Assembly: GCA_050693155.1 (NCBI GenBank)
Contig: JBOGWA010000128.1
Coordinates: 11,036 to 75,035 of the forward strand
DNA from: JBOGWA01 sp050693155
GTDB taxonomy: Bacteria; Actinomycetota; UBA4738; CALAEC01
Direction of reading: 5' to 3'
DNA length: 64,000 nt
Shown here: positions 17,206 to 24,871 of the stretch, piece by piece
How positions within the stretch are numbered: position 1 is the stretch's first letter
Layout: each line of letters begins with the position of its first letter
Made by a program: the position numbers and the translations under genes
The notes under the pieces: generated by a model
Databases searched by the model: none
What the model was told of the DNA's origin: nothing
What the model saw: the letters and a program-made list of their open reading frames with translations, nothing else

Positions 17206-18524
17206 CGGCCCTTCCTCGAGGCGGTTCGACGTTTCCACGGGGAGGGGATCTCCACGCCGTGGATCTCGAAGCGTTCGAGCAGGCGGGGCCGAAGGCCGGT
17301 GAGCCGGAGCTTGCCGGCGCGGTAATCGAACGCGAACAGCGTCTGGAGGATGACCATCTCCCCTTCCAGTCCTTGGACCTCGCTCACTTCCACGATCCGG
17401 CGGGCGCCGGTTCTGGTTCGCTCTTGGTGGAGGATCAGGTCGATGCCGGCGGCGGTCTGTTCGCGAATGGCCCGCACGGGAAGGTCCATGCCCGCCATGA
17501 GCACCATCGTTTCCAAGCGGGAAAGCGAGTCCCGGGTCGAGTTCGCGTGGATCGTCGTGAGCGACCCCTCGTGACCGGTGTTCATGGCTTGGAGCATGTC
17601 GAGCGCCTCGCCGCCTCGGACCTCCCCGACGACGATGCGATCGGGGCGCATGCGCAGGGCGTTTCGAACGAGATCACGGATGGTGACCTCGCCCTTGCCC
17701 TCGATGTTCGCTGGGCGAGACTCGAGGGAAACCACGTGCGGCTGGCCGAGCTTGAGCTCGGCCGCGTCCTCAATGGTGACGATCCGCTGGGTCTCGGGGA
17801 TGAAAGACGAGAGAACGCCGAGGGTCGTCGTCTTCCCGGTCCCCGTCCCGCCGGAGATCATGATGTTCTGCTTGCCTCGGACACAGGCTTCGAGGAAGAG
17901 AGCCAACTCGAGGGAAAGCGTTCCGAGGTTCACCAGGTCCTTCGGTCCGAAGGGGTCGGGTCGGAACTTCCGGATCGTGAGAACGGGGCTCAATCGGGCG
18001 AGAGGCGGGATGATCGCGTTCACGCGCGATCCATCGGGAAGCCGTGCGTCCACCATCGGGCTGGCCTCGTCGAGGCGACGGCCGACCCCGGCGACGATGC
18101 GATCGATGATCGCGCGGAAATGCTCCTCGTCGGTGAAGGCTGCCTCGGTGTGCTCGATCGCTCCCTCCCGCTCGATGTAGATGTCGTCGTGGGCGTTGCA
18201 CATGATCTCGTTCACGGCCGGATCCGCGAGGTACTCGTCGAGCGGCCCGTAACCGAGGATGTCGGACAGCAGCTCGCTCAGGAAGGCCTGCCGAGCACGC
18301 CGGCCGACCCGGACGTCTTCGCGCTCGAGGACGTCGTCGAGAGCACGGGTGACCCGGCTGCGCAGCTCTTCGGGTGAGCGGCGCAGGTCGGGGCCGATCT
18401 CGTCGAGAACCAGCGTTCGCACGCGCCGCTTGATCGAGGCGAGGGCGCCCCGGTTCCGCGGACTGCTCGCGATGTTCGCGGACGCCGCTTCTGCAGCATG
18501 GTTCAGCCGGTCTGACAGCTTCAT
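17202..18524 (-). CDS. tadA: Tad pilus assembly ATPase (TadA/CpaF)
   Basis: A 440-residue secretion ATPase of the GspE/VirB11 superfamily, CpaF type. An N-terminal helical region of about 100 residues is followed by GYGPLDEYLADPAVNEIMCNAHDDIYIEREG, the ATP-binding core with Walker A GGTGTGKTTTLG, the Asp box IVTIEDAAELKL, the Walker B-like RPDRIVVGEVRGGEALDML and the His box GHEGSLTTIHANS. It hydrolyses ATP to power Flp pilin extrusion and perhaps retraction at the cytoplasmic face. It overlaps both neighbours by ATGA. Only one motor ATPase is present in the locus, as usual for Tad systems. Confidence 0.96.
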   Translation of the reverse strand: MKLSDRLNHAAEAASANIASSPRNRGALASIKRRVRTLVLDEIGPDLRRSPEELRSRVTRALDDVLEREDVRVGRRARQAFLSELLSDILGYGPLDEYLADPAVNEIMCNAHDDIYIEREGAIEHTEAAFTDEEHFRAIIDRIVAGVGRRLDEASPMVDARLPDGSRVNAIIPPLARLSPVLTIRKFRPDPFGPKDLVNLGTLSLELALFLEACVRGKQNIMISGGTGTGKTTTLGVLSSFIPETQRIVTIEDAAELKLGQPHVVSLESRPANIEGKGEVTIRDLVRNALRMRPDRIVVGEVRGGEALDMLQAMNTGHEGSLTTIHANSTRDSLSRLETMVLMAGMDLPVRAIREQTAAGIDLILHQERTRTGARRIVEVSEVQGLEGEMVILQTLFAFDYRAGKLRLTGLRPRLLERFEIHGVEIPSPWKRRTASRKGR

Positions 18525-19783
18525 CGAACACCTCCGGAGCTCGCGGCGGCAGCGGAACGGGGGGTTGCTTTCGGATGGAGGAGGCGGGTGAGCCAGGATC
18601 TGCTCGCCGCGCGTCGGCGGTCGACGTTGATTTCTTCGAGCGATGTCTCAACCGGGAGGATCCGCGCGAGCGTCTTCACGAGGGCCCTGGATACCTCCGC
18701 TCGGGGGGCAACGTCGAGGACCGGGCGACCGACGTTGATGGATCGCGAGACCTCACGCGAGTACGGAAGCGTTCCCTGGAACCCTTGGGGGAAGAGGCGC
18801 CGGATCTTCTCGGGGGAGAGCCCGACGTCCTTCTCCGCCTTGTTGAGAACTAGAGAAACGCCTTCCGATGGAATCTTCAGCCGCTCGAGCGTCGAGAGAA
18901 AGAGCCCGAGGTTCTTCACGCTCGGAACATCGACGGTCGCGAGCACGATGAGGCGCTCGGAGAGATCGAAGGCAGCGAGCACCTGCTCGGTGATGGCCGC
19001 CGGCGTGTCGATGATGACGTAGTCGTAGAGGTCCCGGGCTACTTGCAGGACCTTCGTGATGTCGGGTGAGAGGATCCGGTCGGCCTCGGCCAGGTCGGCG
19101 GGCGCCGCGAGGACCTCGAGGCCGCTCCGGTGGGTCACGGTGAATTCACGGAAATGCGAGTGCAAGGATTCGTTGTCGCTCGCATGCGTCAGATCCGCAA
19201 TCGTGTACTGGGGTCGCAGCCGGAGGGCGGTCACGACCTCACCGAACTGAAGATCGAGATCGATGATCGCAACGCGCCGTCCGGTGACGGCCAGCGCGTA
19301 CGCGAGGTTCGTCGCGAAGAAGGTCTTCCCGCAGCCGCCGCTCGGACTCGTGATCGTGATCGTCGTGGCGGCGGTCCGGTGTCCCTCGCCACCAGGGCGA
19401 ACCCCTTCGATGCCTTTCGCCATGTCGAGCGCGCGCTGAAGTGCGGTGCGCAGCGTTCGACTCGCCGCGGGAAACTGGACGAGGTCGGAGGCGCCGATCC
19501 GCAGGAGATCCCGGTCTGGGTGCAGCGACCCGTTCTTCGGCGCGACGAGGAGCGTGACCACGTGGGGATGCTCCTCCCTCACACGCTGAAGGAACCGAAT
19601 CCCCTGAGGCGAGAGCGAGGACGGCCCGGCGACGAGCACCCGAATCTGACCTTTGGCGAGCTCGGATCCCGCCATCGCCGTCTGGAACGAAGGCGTCAGG
19701 TCTCCATCGAGGTTCGGGCACGCCCGCACGAGCGCCTGATACAGCTCGTCCTCACGGTCCAAGACGAGGATCTGCCCGCTCAT
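18521..19783 (-). CDS. tadZ: TadZ/CpaE-like pilus localisation ATPase
   Basis: A 420-residue protein started at ATG 19783, which overlaps the cpaB TGA (ATGA). The N-terminal 120 residues look like an atypical receiver domain (QILVLDREDELYQALVRA and LVAGPSSLSPQGIRFLQRV). From about 140 it is a MinD/ParA-type ATPase: TITSPSGGCGKTFFATNLA as the P-loop, RVAIIDLDLQFGEV, and YDYVIIDTPAAITE. The signature lysine of the deviant Walker A (KGGxGKT) is replaced (SPSGGCGKT). CpaE/TadZ proteins place the pilus machine in the cell. The C-terminal tail is basic and low in complexity. Confidence 0.9.
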   Translation of the reverse strand: MSGQILVLDREDELYQALVRACPNLDGDLTPSFQTAMAGSELAKGQIRVLVAGPSSLSPQGIRFLQRVREEHPHVVTLLVAPKNGSLHPDRDLLRIGASDLVQFPAASRTLRTALQRALDMAKGIEGVRPGGEGHRTAATTITITSPSGGCGKTFFATNLAYALAVTGRRVAIIDLDLQFGEVVTALRLRPQYTIADLTHASDNESLHSHFREFTVTHRSGLEVLAAPADLAEADRILSPDITKVLQVARDLYDYVIIDTPAAITEQVLAAFDLSERLIVLATVDVPSVKNLGLFLSTLERLKIPSEGVSLVLNKAEKDVGLSPEKIRRLFPQGFQGTLPYSREVSRSINVGRPVLDVAPRAEVSRALVKTLARILPVETSLEEINVDRRRAASRSWLTRLLHPKATPRSAAAASSGGVR

Positions 19784-20493
19784 CGGACGGGAAGGAACTC
19801 GTAGGAGACGTCGGGCACGCGGGGGCTCTGCTGACCCTCGGGAACGAGGGTGAACCAGATCGAGCCGAGCTCCTGGGCGAAGACGAGTCGAGACGCTTCT
19901 CTCGGCGTCACCGAGAGGACGAACACCAGTTGGCTCCCTACTCCGGACGTGCCTGTGAGCCGCTGCGCCGCGCTCTGCGGATTCGCGCTCGTGGCGAGGA
20001 CCTCGACGGCCGCGAGGATCTTTCTGGTAAAGGACTCCTGGCCGGTACGGAACGTGCTGTAGACGCTCACGATGTCTCCAGGGGCCGCGTACTGCGCGAG
20101 ACCCTGCTCGAGAGAAACGGCGACCGACACGGCCTCCTCTCCCTCGGGGATCGGGAGTCGACCGGCGGTGCTTCCGGCCTCCGCGAACTGGCTCGCTGTG
20201 ATCGTCTCGCCGGCCTCGATCTGCTCCACGGTCCACTGGTCGGCTACCCGCTTGAGGTCGGTAACCGCCCCAGGAGCCGCGTACCGTCGCGGAACCTCGA
20301 TTGTTCGAACCAGGTCGGCGATGGCCGAACCGGAGGTTCCGGCAGCGATCGTTTCCTCGGCCACGAGGACTCGGATCGGTTCGCCCTCGGCCTCGGCTCG
20401 GCTCTCGAGGTTTCTGACGTATGCGAAGACGAGCGATCCTCCGAGAAGGCCGAGGACCAGCCCGCCGACCAACAGCACCGACTGACGTTGCAT
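19780..20493 (-). CDS. cpaB: CpaB/RcpC-like Flp pilus assembly protein
   Basis: A 237-residue protein with one N-terminal membrane anchor (SVLLVGGLVLGLLGGSLVFAYV). It is followed by a SAF-like domain (IRVLVAEETIAAGTSGSAI, then DQWTVEQIEAGETITASQFA) and a beta-rich RcpC/CpaB domain (AVSVAVSLEQGLAQYAAPGDIVSVYSTF). In proteobacteria CpaB works with the secretin CpaC; no secretin gene exists in this locus, so here it probably acts in the cell-wall space of a monoderm cell. It overlaps the tadZ start by ATGA and follows the second TadE-like gene by four bases. Confidence 0.86.
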   Translation of the reverse strand: MQRQSVLLVGGLVLGLLGGSLVFAYVRNLESRAEAEGEPIRVLVAEETIAAGTSGSAIADLVRTIEVPRRYAAPGAVTDLKRVADQWTVEQIEAGETITASQFAEAGSTAGRLPIPEGEEAVSVAVSLEQGLAQYAAPGDIVSVYSTFRTGQESFTRKILAAVEVLATSANPQSAAQRLTGTSGVGSQLVFVLSVTPREASRLVFAQELGSIWFTLVPEGQQSPRVPDVSYEFLPVR

Positions 20494-20497
20494 CTTC

Positions 20498-20971
20498 CTA
20501 CTCCTCTCTCATGACGGTTGTGGACTCGAGCAGAAAACCTTCGGGCGGCAGAGGCGGGCCCTCGCCGAACAGGCCCGTGAACGCGCCGACGAGTCCGTTC
20601 ACGGCGCGGCCGAGCGGGCCGAGCTCGACCCGGGTGGCGACGGTGACGGTCACGTCATCGCCGGGGAGGGCGGCCTGCGGATCCGGCGTGACCGACACCG
20701 TTTCCAAGGGCAGGTCGGCGATCCCGCGCACGTAGGCCTCGACCTCCGCGGCGGAGGGCCGGAGTCGGTACTCCCCAACCCTGCTGGGGTCGGGGCCGGC
20801 CCGCGTCGCATAGCGGGCGCCCGTCTCCGAGAGGCGGTTGAGGGTGGAGTAATCGAGCAGGAGCCCGACGATGAACGCCGCGGCAGCCGCCATGAACACG
20901 ACGAGGGGGAGAAACAGCGCAACCTCCAAGAGCGCCCCGCCTTCTTCTCTCGCCCGGGCACCGGGAGTCAC
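20498..20971 (-). CDS. TadE-like minor pseudopilin (second copy)
   Basis: A 157-residue TadE/TadF-type protein. EEGGALLEVALFLPLVVFMAAAAAFIVGLLLDYSTLNRLSETGARYA is a type IV-pilin-like leader and transmembrane helix with the conserved Glu five residues after the cleavage-like glycine. The rest is an extracytoplasmic beta-rich part (VTVTVATRVELGPLG). These minor pseudopilins are processed by a prepilin peptidase and help assembly. The gene overlaps the preceding TadE-like gene by four bases. No prepilin peptidase is coded in this window. Confidence 0.85.
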   Translation of the reverse strand: MTPGARAREEGGALLEVALFLPLVVFMAAAAAFIVGLLLDYSTLNRLSETGARYATRAGPDPSRVGEYRLRPSAAEVEAYVRGIADLPLETVSVTPDPQAALPGDDVTVTVATRVELGPLGRAVNGLVGAFTGLFGEGPPLPPEGFLLESTTVMREE

Positions 20972-21393
20972 TCGCGCCTCACCTCCGCCTCGGATCTGAG
21001 GGTCAGGGCATCCGGCACGTCGCCCGCAAACCCGAGCGCACGGAGCGGAGCGAGAAGCAGGGCGAGTGGATTCGCGACCTCGTAGGTCACGAGGACTCGC
21101 ACAGGACCGTTCGGGCTCGCGCTCTCCGGTTCGACGGAAACCGTCGTGGGGGTCAGGAGCGGCGTTGCCTCATCGACCGCCTCCGTCACGCTGGCCTGAT
21201 CCGGATACGAGCGAAGGTCCGGCGAGGACGGGATAGAGACGAATCGGGCCCCGGCCCGAGCGCCGTGGTCGAGGATGGTCTTCACCGTTCCCAACCACGA
21301 GGCGAAGAGCAGTGTGCCGACGGCCGCGAGGAGAATCGGCAAAGCGAACGCCAGCTCGACGGTGGCCACCCCGCGCTGCCTGTCATCAGTCAT
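20968..21393 (-). CDS. TadE-like minor pseudopilin (first copy)
   Basis: A 141-residue TadE-family protein. RGVATVELAFALPILLAAVGTLLFASWLGTVK is the prepilin-like N-terminus, with the hydrophobic helix and glutamate after the Gly-Val-Ala site. It is followed by an extracellular segment with VSVEPESASPNGPVRVLVTYEV and a hydrophobic PLALLLAPLRALGF. It is coupled by four-base overlaps to the TadG-like gene upstream and the second TadE-like gene downstream, so all three are probably made in fixed proportions. Role: minor pilin or assembly factor. Confidence 0.85.
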   Translation of the reverse strand: MTDDRQRGVATVELAFALPILLAAVGTLLFASWLGTVKTILDHGARAGARFVSIPSSPDLRSYPDQASVTEAVDEATPLLTPTTVSVEPESASPNGPVRVLVTYEVANPLALLLAPLRALGFAGDVPDALTLRSEAEVRRE

Positions 21394-22553
21394 TGGACGA
21401 GGGTCGCGCCGAAGAGACCTCGGGCCGTGGTCAGCTGCGCGAGCGGGATCGGGATTGCCTGAAAGGAGCCGTTTGCGAGCGGCGATAGGTACGCCGCCGT
21501 GAAGTCGAGGGCAGGAATGCCGAGAATCGGATACCGAAAGAGTCGAAGAAGGACGACGGGGTCTCCCGTTCGCGCGGCCTCGGCGGCCACGTCGACGGGC
21601 GAGGGGGGCGTGGCGCCGCCGGGTGGGTCGTACAGGTCCCGGACGTCGAGGATCAGCTGAGTGAGGTCGAACTCACTGCCGGGCGGAAGCAGGGGATTCA
21701 GCGCATTGCCGAGCGCGTCATTCGCCTGCCAGAGCACCGGTAGGAGGAGGTCGCGAACCTCTGCCGCCGTTGGGTTCGGGTTCACCTGGGGCAACGGAGC
21801 GGGAACACCGCTCCACAGGTCGGCGACCGGCTGGGCGATCCCGGTCACGCTGTCCGTTCGAACGGCCGGAAGGACGATGAGGTTCTTGAAGCGCCGGCGC
21901 GCGATCGCCGTCGCATCGACGGTCCGCTCTCCCTCGAACTCGGGCAGGGGCACCGGCGGCTCGACGCGATCGCTGACGCCGACCCGAACTCGGGGCGTCA
22001 CGGTGGCAGGCGAAAGGTTTTCCGGAAGCCCGTCGACGGCGGCCTGCAGCGCCGCACAGTCGGTCGCCGTCAGCGTCCTGAGAAACGGGTCGAGCAGACC
22101 TCCAACGAGCGGATTGCACAGAAGATTGAGCGGGACCCCGAGCGTGCCGGTAAGGGCCTCCAGGGCATTTCTGACCTCTTCCATGAGCGGCCACTCGGCA
22201 AGGGGTTCGATCGTGACGTCGCCGGCAAGGCATGTCGGCCCCGCTCCGGACACGGAAAGGTTGTTCGAGAGAGGCGAGTGGGCTGCAGTGAGCAGGCGCT
22301 GCGCCTGGTTGCACGCGGTGCTTTGCGGTTCGTTTGAGGAAAGCGCTCCAACCAGCGGAATGCTGGCTGCGCCGGCCAGGGCGGAGAGGTTGGCGGCCCG
22401 CTCGACCTCACGACGGACGCCGTAGAGGCTCACCGTGTTCGCTCCCCAGAGCGATGCGGCGACCAGGCCGCCAACAAGGACGATGATGAGCGGCGCGGCT
22501 GCTCCGTCTTCTGCCGAGAGGCCGCGTCGGTGGCGTGGATGTGCATCGTTCAT
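21390..22553 (-). CDS. TadG-like pilus-associated protein
   Basis: A 387-residue protein started at ATG 22553, where GGAGA precedes the codon; an upstream frame extension is unlikely. An N-terminal segment AEDGAAAPLIIVLVGGLVAASLWGANTVSLYGVRREVERAANLSALAGA is the TadE/G-type leader-plus-helix. The long extracytoplasmic remainder has no recognised enzymatic motif. Four cysteines (CNQAQ, CLAGD, CNPL and CAALQ contexts) may form disulfides. TadG-like proteins are linked to anchoring or assembly of Flp pili. It is the second gene of the operon, 69 bases after flp. The ALCALLED exact subgroup cannot be settled by eye. Confidence 0.78.
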   Translation of the reverse strand: MNDAHPRHRRGLSAEDGAAAPLIIVLVGGLVAASLWGANTVSLYGVRREVERAANLSALAGAASIPLVGALSSNEPQSTACNQAQRLLTAAHSPLSNNLSVSGAGPTCLAGDVTIEPLAEWPLMEEVRNALEALTGTLGVPLNLLCNPLVGGLLDPFLRTLTATDCAALQAAVDGLPENLSPATVTPRVRVGVSDRVEPPVPLPEFEGERTVDATAIARRRFKNLIVLPAVRTDSVTGIAQPVADLWSGVPAPLPQVNPNPTAAEVRDLLLPVLWQANDALGNALNPLLPPGSEFDLTQLILDVRDLYDPPGGATPPSPVDVAAEAARTGDPVVLLRLFRYPILGIPALDFTAAYLSPLANGSFQAIPIPLAQLTTARGLFGATLVQ

Positions 22554-22622
22554 CGCGTCTCCGAGAACAAGGCGGCGCCGGGGGGTGGGGACCGGCGCCG
22601 CCAATGCTCGTGCGAGTCCGTC

Positions 22623-22844
22623 TTACGGTCCGGGCGGGGTGACTCCTGCACCGGTGAGCGCGTCCACAATCGCCTGGAACGCGCCGGCGATCATCGGGCC
22701 AAGCAGGACGACAACGCTCACGATCACCGCTGCGATGAGAGCGACGAGCATGCCGTACTCGACGGCGGATGCTCCCTCCTCACGGCGAAGTCGAGCGCGG
22801 ATTGCGCCAAGGGCCTGGCCGAAGCTCCGCAGCAGGTTGGTCAT
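22623..22844 (-). CDS. flp: Flp-family type IVb major pilin
   Basis: A 73-residue prepilin. The start is ATG 22844 with AAGGAGGGAG two bases upstream. A basic leader (MTNLLRSFGQALGAIRARLRREEG) ends in the type IVb cleavage site EEG/ASAVEYGML, with the conserved Glu-Tyr pair at mature positions 5-6. Then comes one transmembrane helix (LVALIAAVIVSVVVLLGPMIAGAF) and a short Gly/Pro tail. The mature pilin of about 50 residues would polymerise into the Flp fibre. It is the first gene of the Tad operon, as expected for the most abundant product. The prepilin peptidase (TadV/CpaA) must be coded elsewhere. Confidence 0.94.
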   Translation of the reverse strand: MTNLLRSFGQALGAIRARLRREEGASAVEYGMLVALIAAVIVSVVVLLGPMIAGAFQAIVDALTGAGVTPPGP

Positions 22845-22928
22845 TACTCCCTCCTTCCGCGGGCTTCGAGCGGGCGCTTCCTCTGTTCGTTCTGCGTATC
22901 GGCGGAGGGAGGTGTGGCGATTGATGGC

Positions 22929-22958
22929 CCGATCGGTCGCCGGCGGGTCCGATCGGAC
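22929..22958. promoter_or_regulatory. Paired CCGATCGG palindromes upstream of the pilus operon
   Basis: CCGATCGG occurs at 22929-22936 and at 22949-22956, exactly 20 bp apart (two helical turns); the second is the core of a 12-bp perfect palindrome GTCCGATCGGAC at 22947-22958. They lie 85-115 bases upstream of the flp start, past the 3' end of the accE-like gene. The spacing fits a tandem operator for a dimeric regulator. The small LuxR-type protein at the operon's far end is a candidate; there is no direct evidence. Confidence 0.45.
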
Positions 22959-22974
22959 TAACGAAAGGCTTGTG

Positions 22975-23217
22975 CTACTTGGCGTCGCCGCGGCCGATGA
23001 GCGGCTCCGTCCCCCGGCTCGCAAAGGGAGCGCGGAGCGACCAGGGTGATTCGGCTTGGTGGCGCCCCTGGAGCGCACCGAGTCGGAGCCCCTGAAGACG
23101 TCCCGCGAGAGCCCACGGGGATGGACGGGGCTTCGAGAAGACTCGTTCGAGCGCGGAGATCGCGGCGCGTTCCTCTTCGGGGGTGAGCTCGTGCGGCAGC
23201 TCGAACCGCTGAGTCAC
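22975..23217 (-). CDS. Acyl-CoA carboxylase epsilon-type small subunit
   Basis: An 80-residue protein hidden between pccB and flp. The GTG at 23217 overlaps the pccB TGA (GTGA). The sequence begins VTQRFELPHELTPEEERAAI, continues as a helix (SALERVFSKPRP) and has SPWALAGRLQGLRLG with a single conserved-looking Trp near 34. Actinobacterial acyl-CoA carboxylases have a small poorly conserved epsilon subunit (AccE/PccE) coded right after the beta subunit, with an N-terminal helix and a Trp/Arg-rich C-terminal part. Position, size and pattern all fit. It would stimulate the carboxyltransferase complex. Identity rests on synteny and pattern, not on a strong motif. Confidence 0.65.
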   Translation of the reverse strand: MTQRFELPHELTPEEERAAISALERVFSKPRPSPWALAGRLQGLRLGALQGRHQAESPWSLRAPFASRGTEPLIGRGDAK

Positions 23218-24788
23218 AGCGGGATGTTGCCGTGCTTGCGCGGCGGGACCGCTTCGCGCTTCGTCCGCAACATGTTCAGGGCCTGGATCAGGCGAATGCG
23301 CGTCTCGGCCGGTTCGATGACGTCGTCGACGTAGCCGCGGTCGGCCGCGATGTAGGGGTTGGCGAACTGCTCCTGGTAGTCCGCGATGAGCTCCTTGCGC
23401 CTCGTCTCCGGGTCGTCCGCTTTCTCGAGCTCTTTTCGAAAGACGATGTTGACGGCCCCCTCCGGCCCCATGACGGCGATCTCCGCCGTCGGCCAGGCGA
23501 GCTCGATATCGGCGCGCAGATGCTTGGAGTTCATGACGACGTACGCGCCGCCGTAGGCCTTCCGGGTGATCACCGTCATCCGGGGGACGGTCGCCTCGGT
23601 GAACGCGTAGAGGAGCTTCGCGCCGCGCCGGATGATGCCGCCGTGCTCCTGGGTGGTCCCCGGAAGGAAGCCGGGGACGTCCACGAACGTGAGAAGCGGG
23701 ATGTTGAACGCGTCGCAGAAGCGAACGAACCGGGCGGCCTTCTCCGAGGCGTCGATATCGAGCGTTCCCGCGAGCACCTTCGGTTGGTTCGCGACGATCC
23801 CGACCGAGTGTCCATCGAGCCGTGCGAACCCGGTCACGATGTTCATCGCCCAGAGAGGGAAGACCTCGAAGAAGTCGCCGGCGTCGACGACCGCTCGGAT
23901 CACGTCCTTCATGTCGTAGGGCTCGCGCGGAGAGTCGGGGATGAGATCGTTCAGTTCGTCCGCTCGCCGCATGGGATCGTCGGTCGAGGCGAACGACGGT
24001 GGGTCCTCCAGGTTGTTCTGCGGCAGGAACGACATCAGGTAGCGCACCTTCTCGAGGCACTCCTTCTCGCCGTCGGCGATGAAGGCGGCGATGCCGGACT
24101 TCGTCGCATGTGTCTGCGCGCCGCCGAGCTCCTCGAACGTGACGTCCTCGCCCGTCACGGTCTTGATGACCTCCGGGCCGGTGATGAACATGTGCGAGGT
24201 CTCCTTCACCATGAAGATGAAGTCGGTGACGGCGGGGGAGTAGACGGCGCCACCGGCGCACGGGCCGAGGATCACGCTGATCTGGGGGATCACTCCCGAC
24301 GCGCGGATGTTCCGGTCGAAGATGTAGCCGTAGCCGGCGAGGGAGGCGGCCCCCTCCTGGATCCGAGCGCCTCCGGAGTCGTTCAGCCCGATGACCGGAG
24401 CGCCGGTCGCGACCGCGAGGTCCATGATCTTGCAGACCTTTTCGGCAAAGGACTCGCCAAGCGAACCGCCGAAAACGGTGAAGTCCTGGCTGAAGACAAA
24501 GACCTTCCGGCCGTCGATCGTGCCCCATCCGGTGATGACGCCGTCGCCGTAGGGCCGCGTCTTCTCGAGGCCGAAGGCCTGGACGCGGTGACGCGTGAGC
24601 ATGTCAGTCTCGACGAACGACCCGGGGTCCAGGAGCAGGTCGACGCGCTCTCGCGCGGTGAGTTTTCCGCGGTCGTGCTGCCGCTTGACGGCCTCCTTGC
24701 CGGCGGCGACGATCGCCTCTTCCTTCCTGCGCCTGAGGTCGTCGACCTTCTCGTCGACCTTGCGACGCGGCGGCGCCTTCTTGGCCAT
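23214..24788 (-). CDS. pccB: Propionyl-CoA carboxylase beta subunit (carboxyltransferase)
   Basis: A 524-residue biotin-dependent carboxyltransferase from ATG 24788. N-terminal half: KLTARERVDLLLDPGSFVE, RVFVFSQDFTVFGGSLGE-like text, GLNDSGGARIQEG and GPCAGGAVYSPAVTDF. C-terminal half: GFARLDGHSVGIVANQP, DVPGFLPGTTQEHGGIIRRGAKLL and TRKAYGGAYVVMNSKHL, with the oxyanion glycines. This is the classic two-crotonase-fold PccB/AccD5 arrangement that carboxylates propionyl-CoA or acetyl-CoA. The biotin carboxylase alpha chain is not in the window. A TAGACT box at 24802-24797 lies eight bases before the ATG, which suggests a leaderless transcript. The overlapping epsilon-type subunit follows. Confidence 0.95.
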   Translation of the reverse strand: MAKKAPPRRKVDEKVDDLRRRKEEAIVAAGKEAVKRQHDRGKLTARERVDLLLDPGSFVETDMLTRHRVQAFGLEKTRPYGDGVITGWGTIDGRKVFVFSQDFTVFGGSLGESFAEKVCKIMDLAVATGAPVIGLNDSGGARIQEGAASLAGYGYIFDRNIRASGVIPQISVILGPCAGGAVYSPAVTDFIFMVKETSHMFITGPEVIKTVTGEDVTFEELGGAQTHATKSGIAAFIADGEKECLEKVRYLMSFLPQNNLEDPPSFASTDDPMRRADELNDLIPDSPREPYDMKDVIRAVVDAGDFFEVFPLWAMNIVTGFARLDGHSVGIVANQPKVLAGTLDIDASEKAARFVRFCDAFNIPLLTFVDVPGFLPGTTQEHGGIIRRGAKLLYAFTEATVPRMTVITRKAYGGAYVVMNSKHLRADIELAWPTAEIAVMGPEGAVNIVFRKELEKADDPETRRKELIADYQEQFANPYIAADRGYVDDVIEPAETRIRLIQALNMLRTKREAVPPRKHGNIPL

Positions 24789-24871
24789 CGCGACCGAGTC
24801 TAGCGTGGGCCTTGATCCAATCCTTCGAACGTCGGGATCGTGTCGGTGCGGGGGCTTACCATCACCGTGCG

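Noticed and set aside
18521..20236. A 571-codon frame that would extend tadZ upstream
   Set aside because: Residues before MSGQILVLD are a shadow of cpaB; ATG 19783 overlaps the cpaB stop by ATGA, as elsewhere in the operon.
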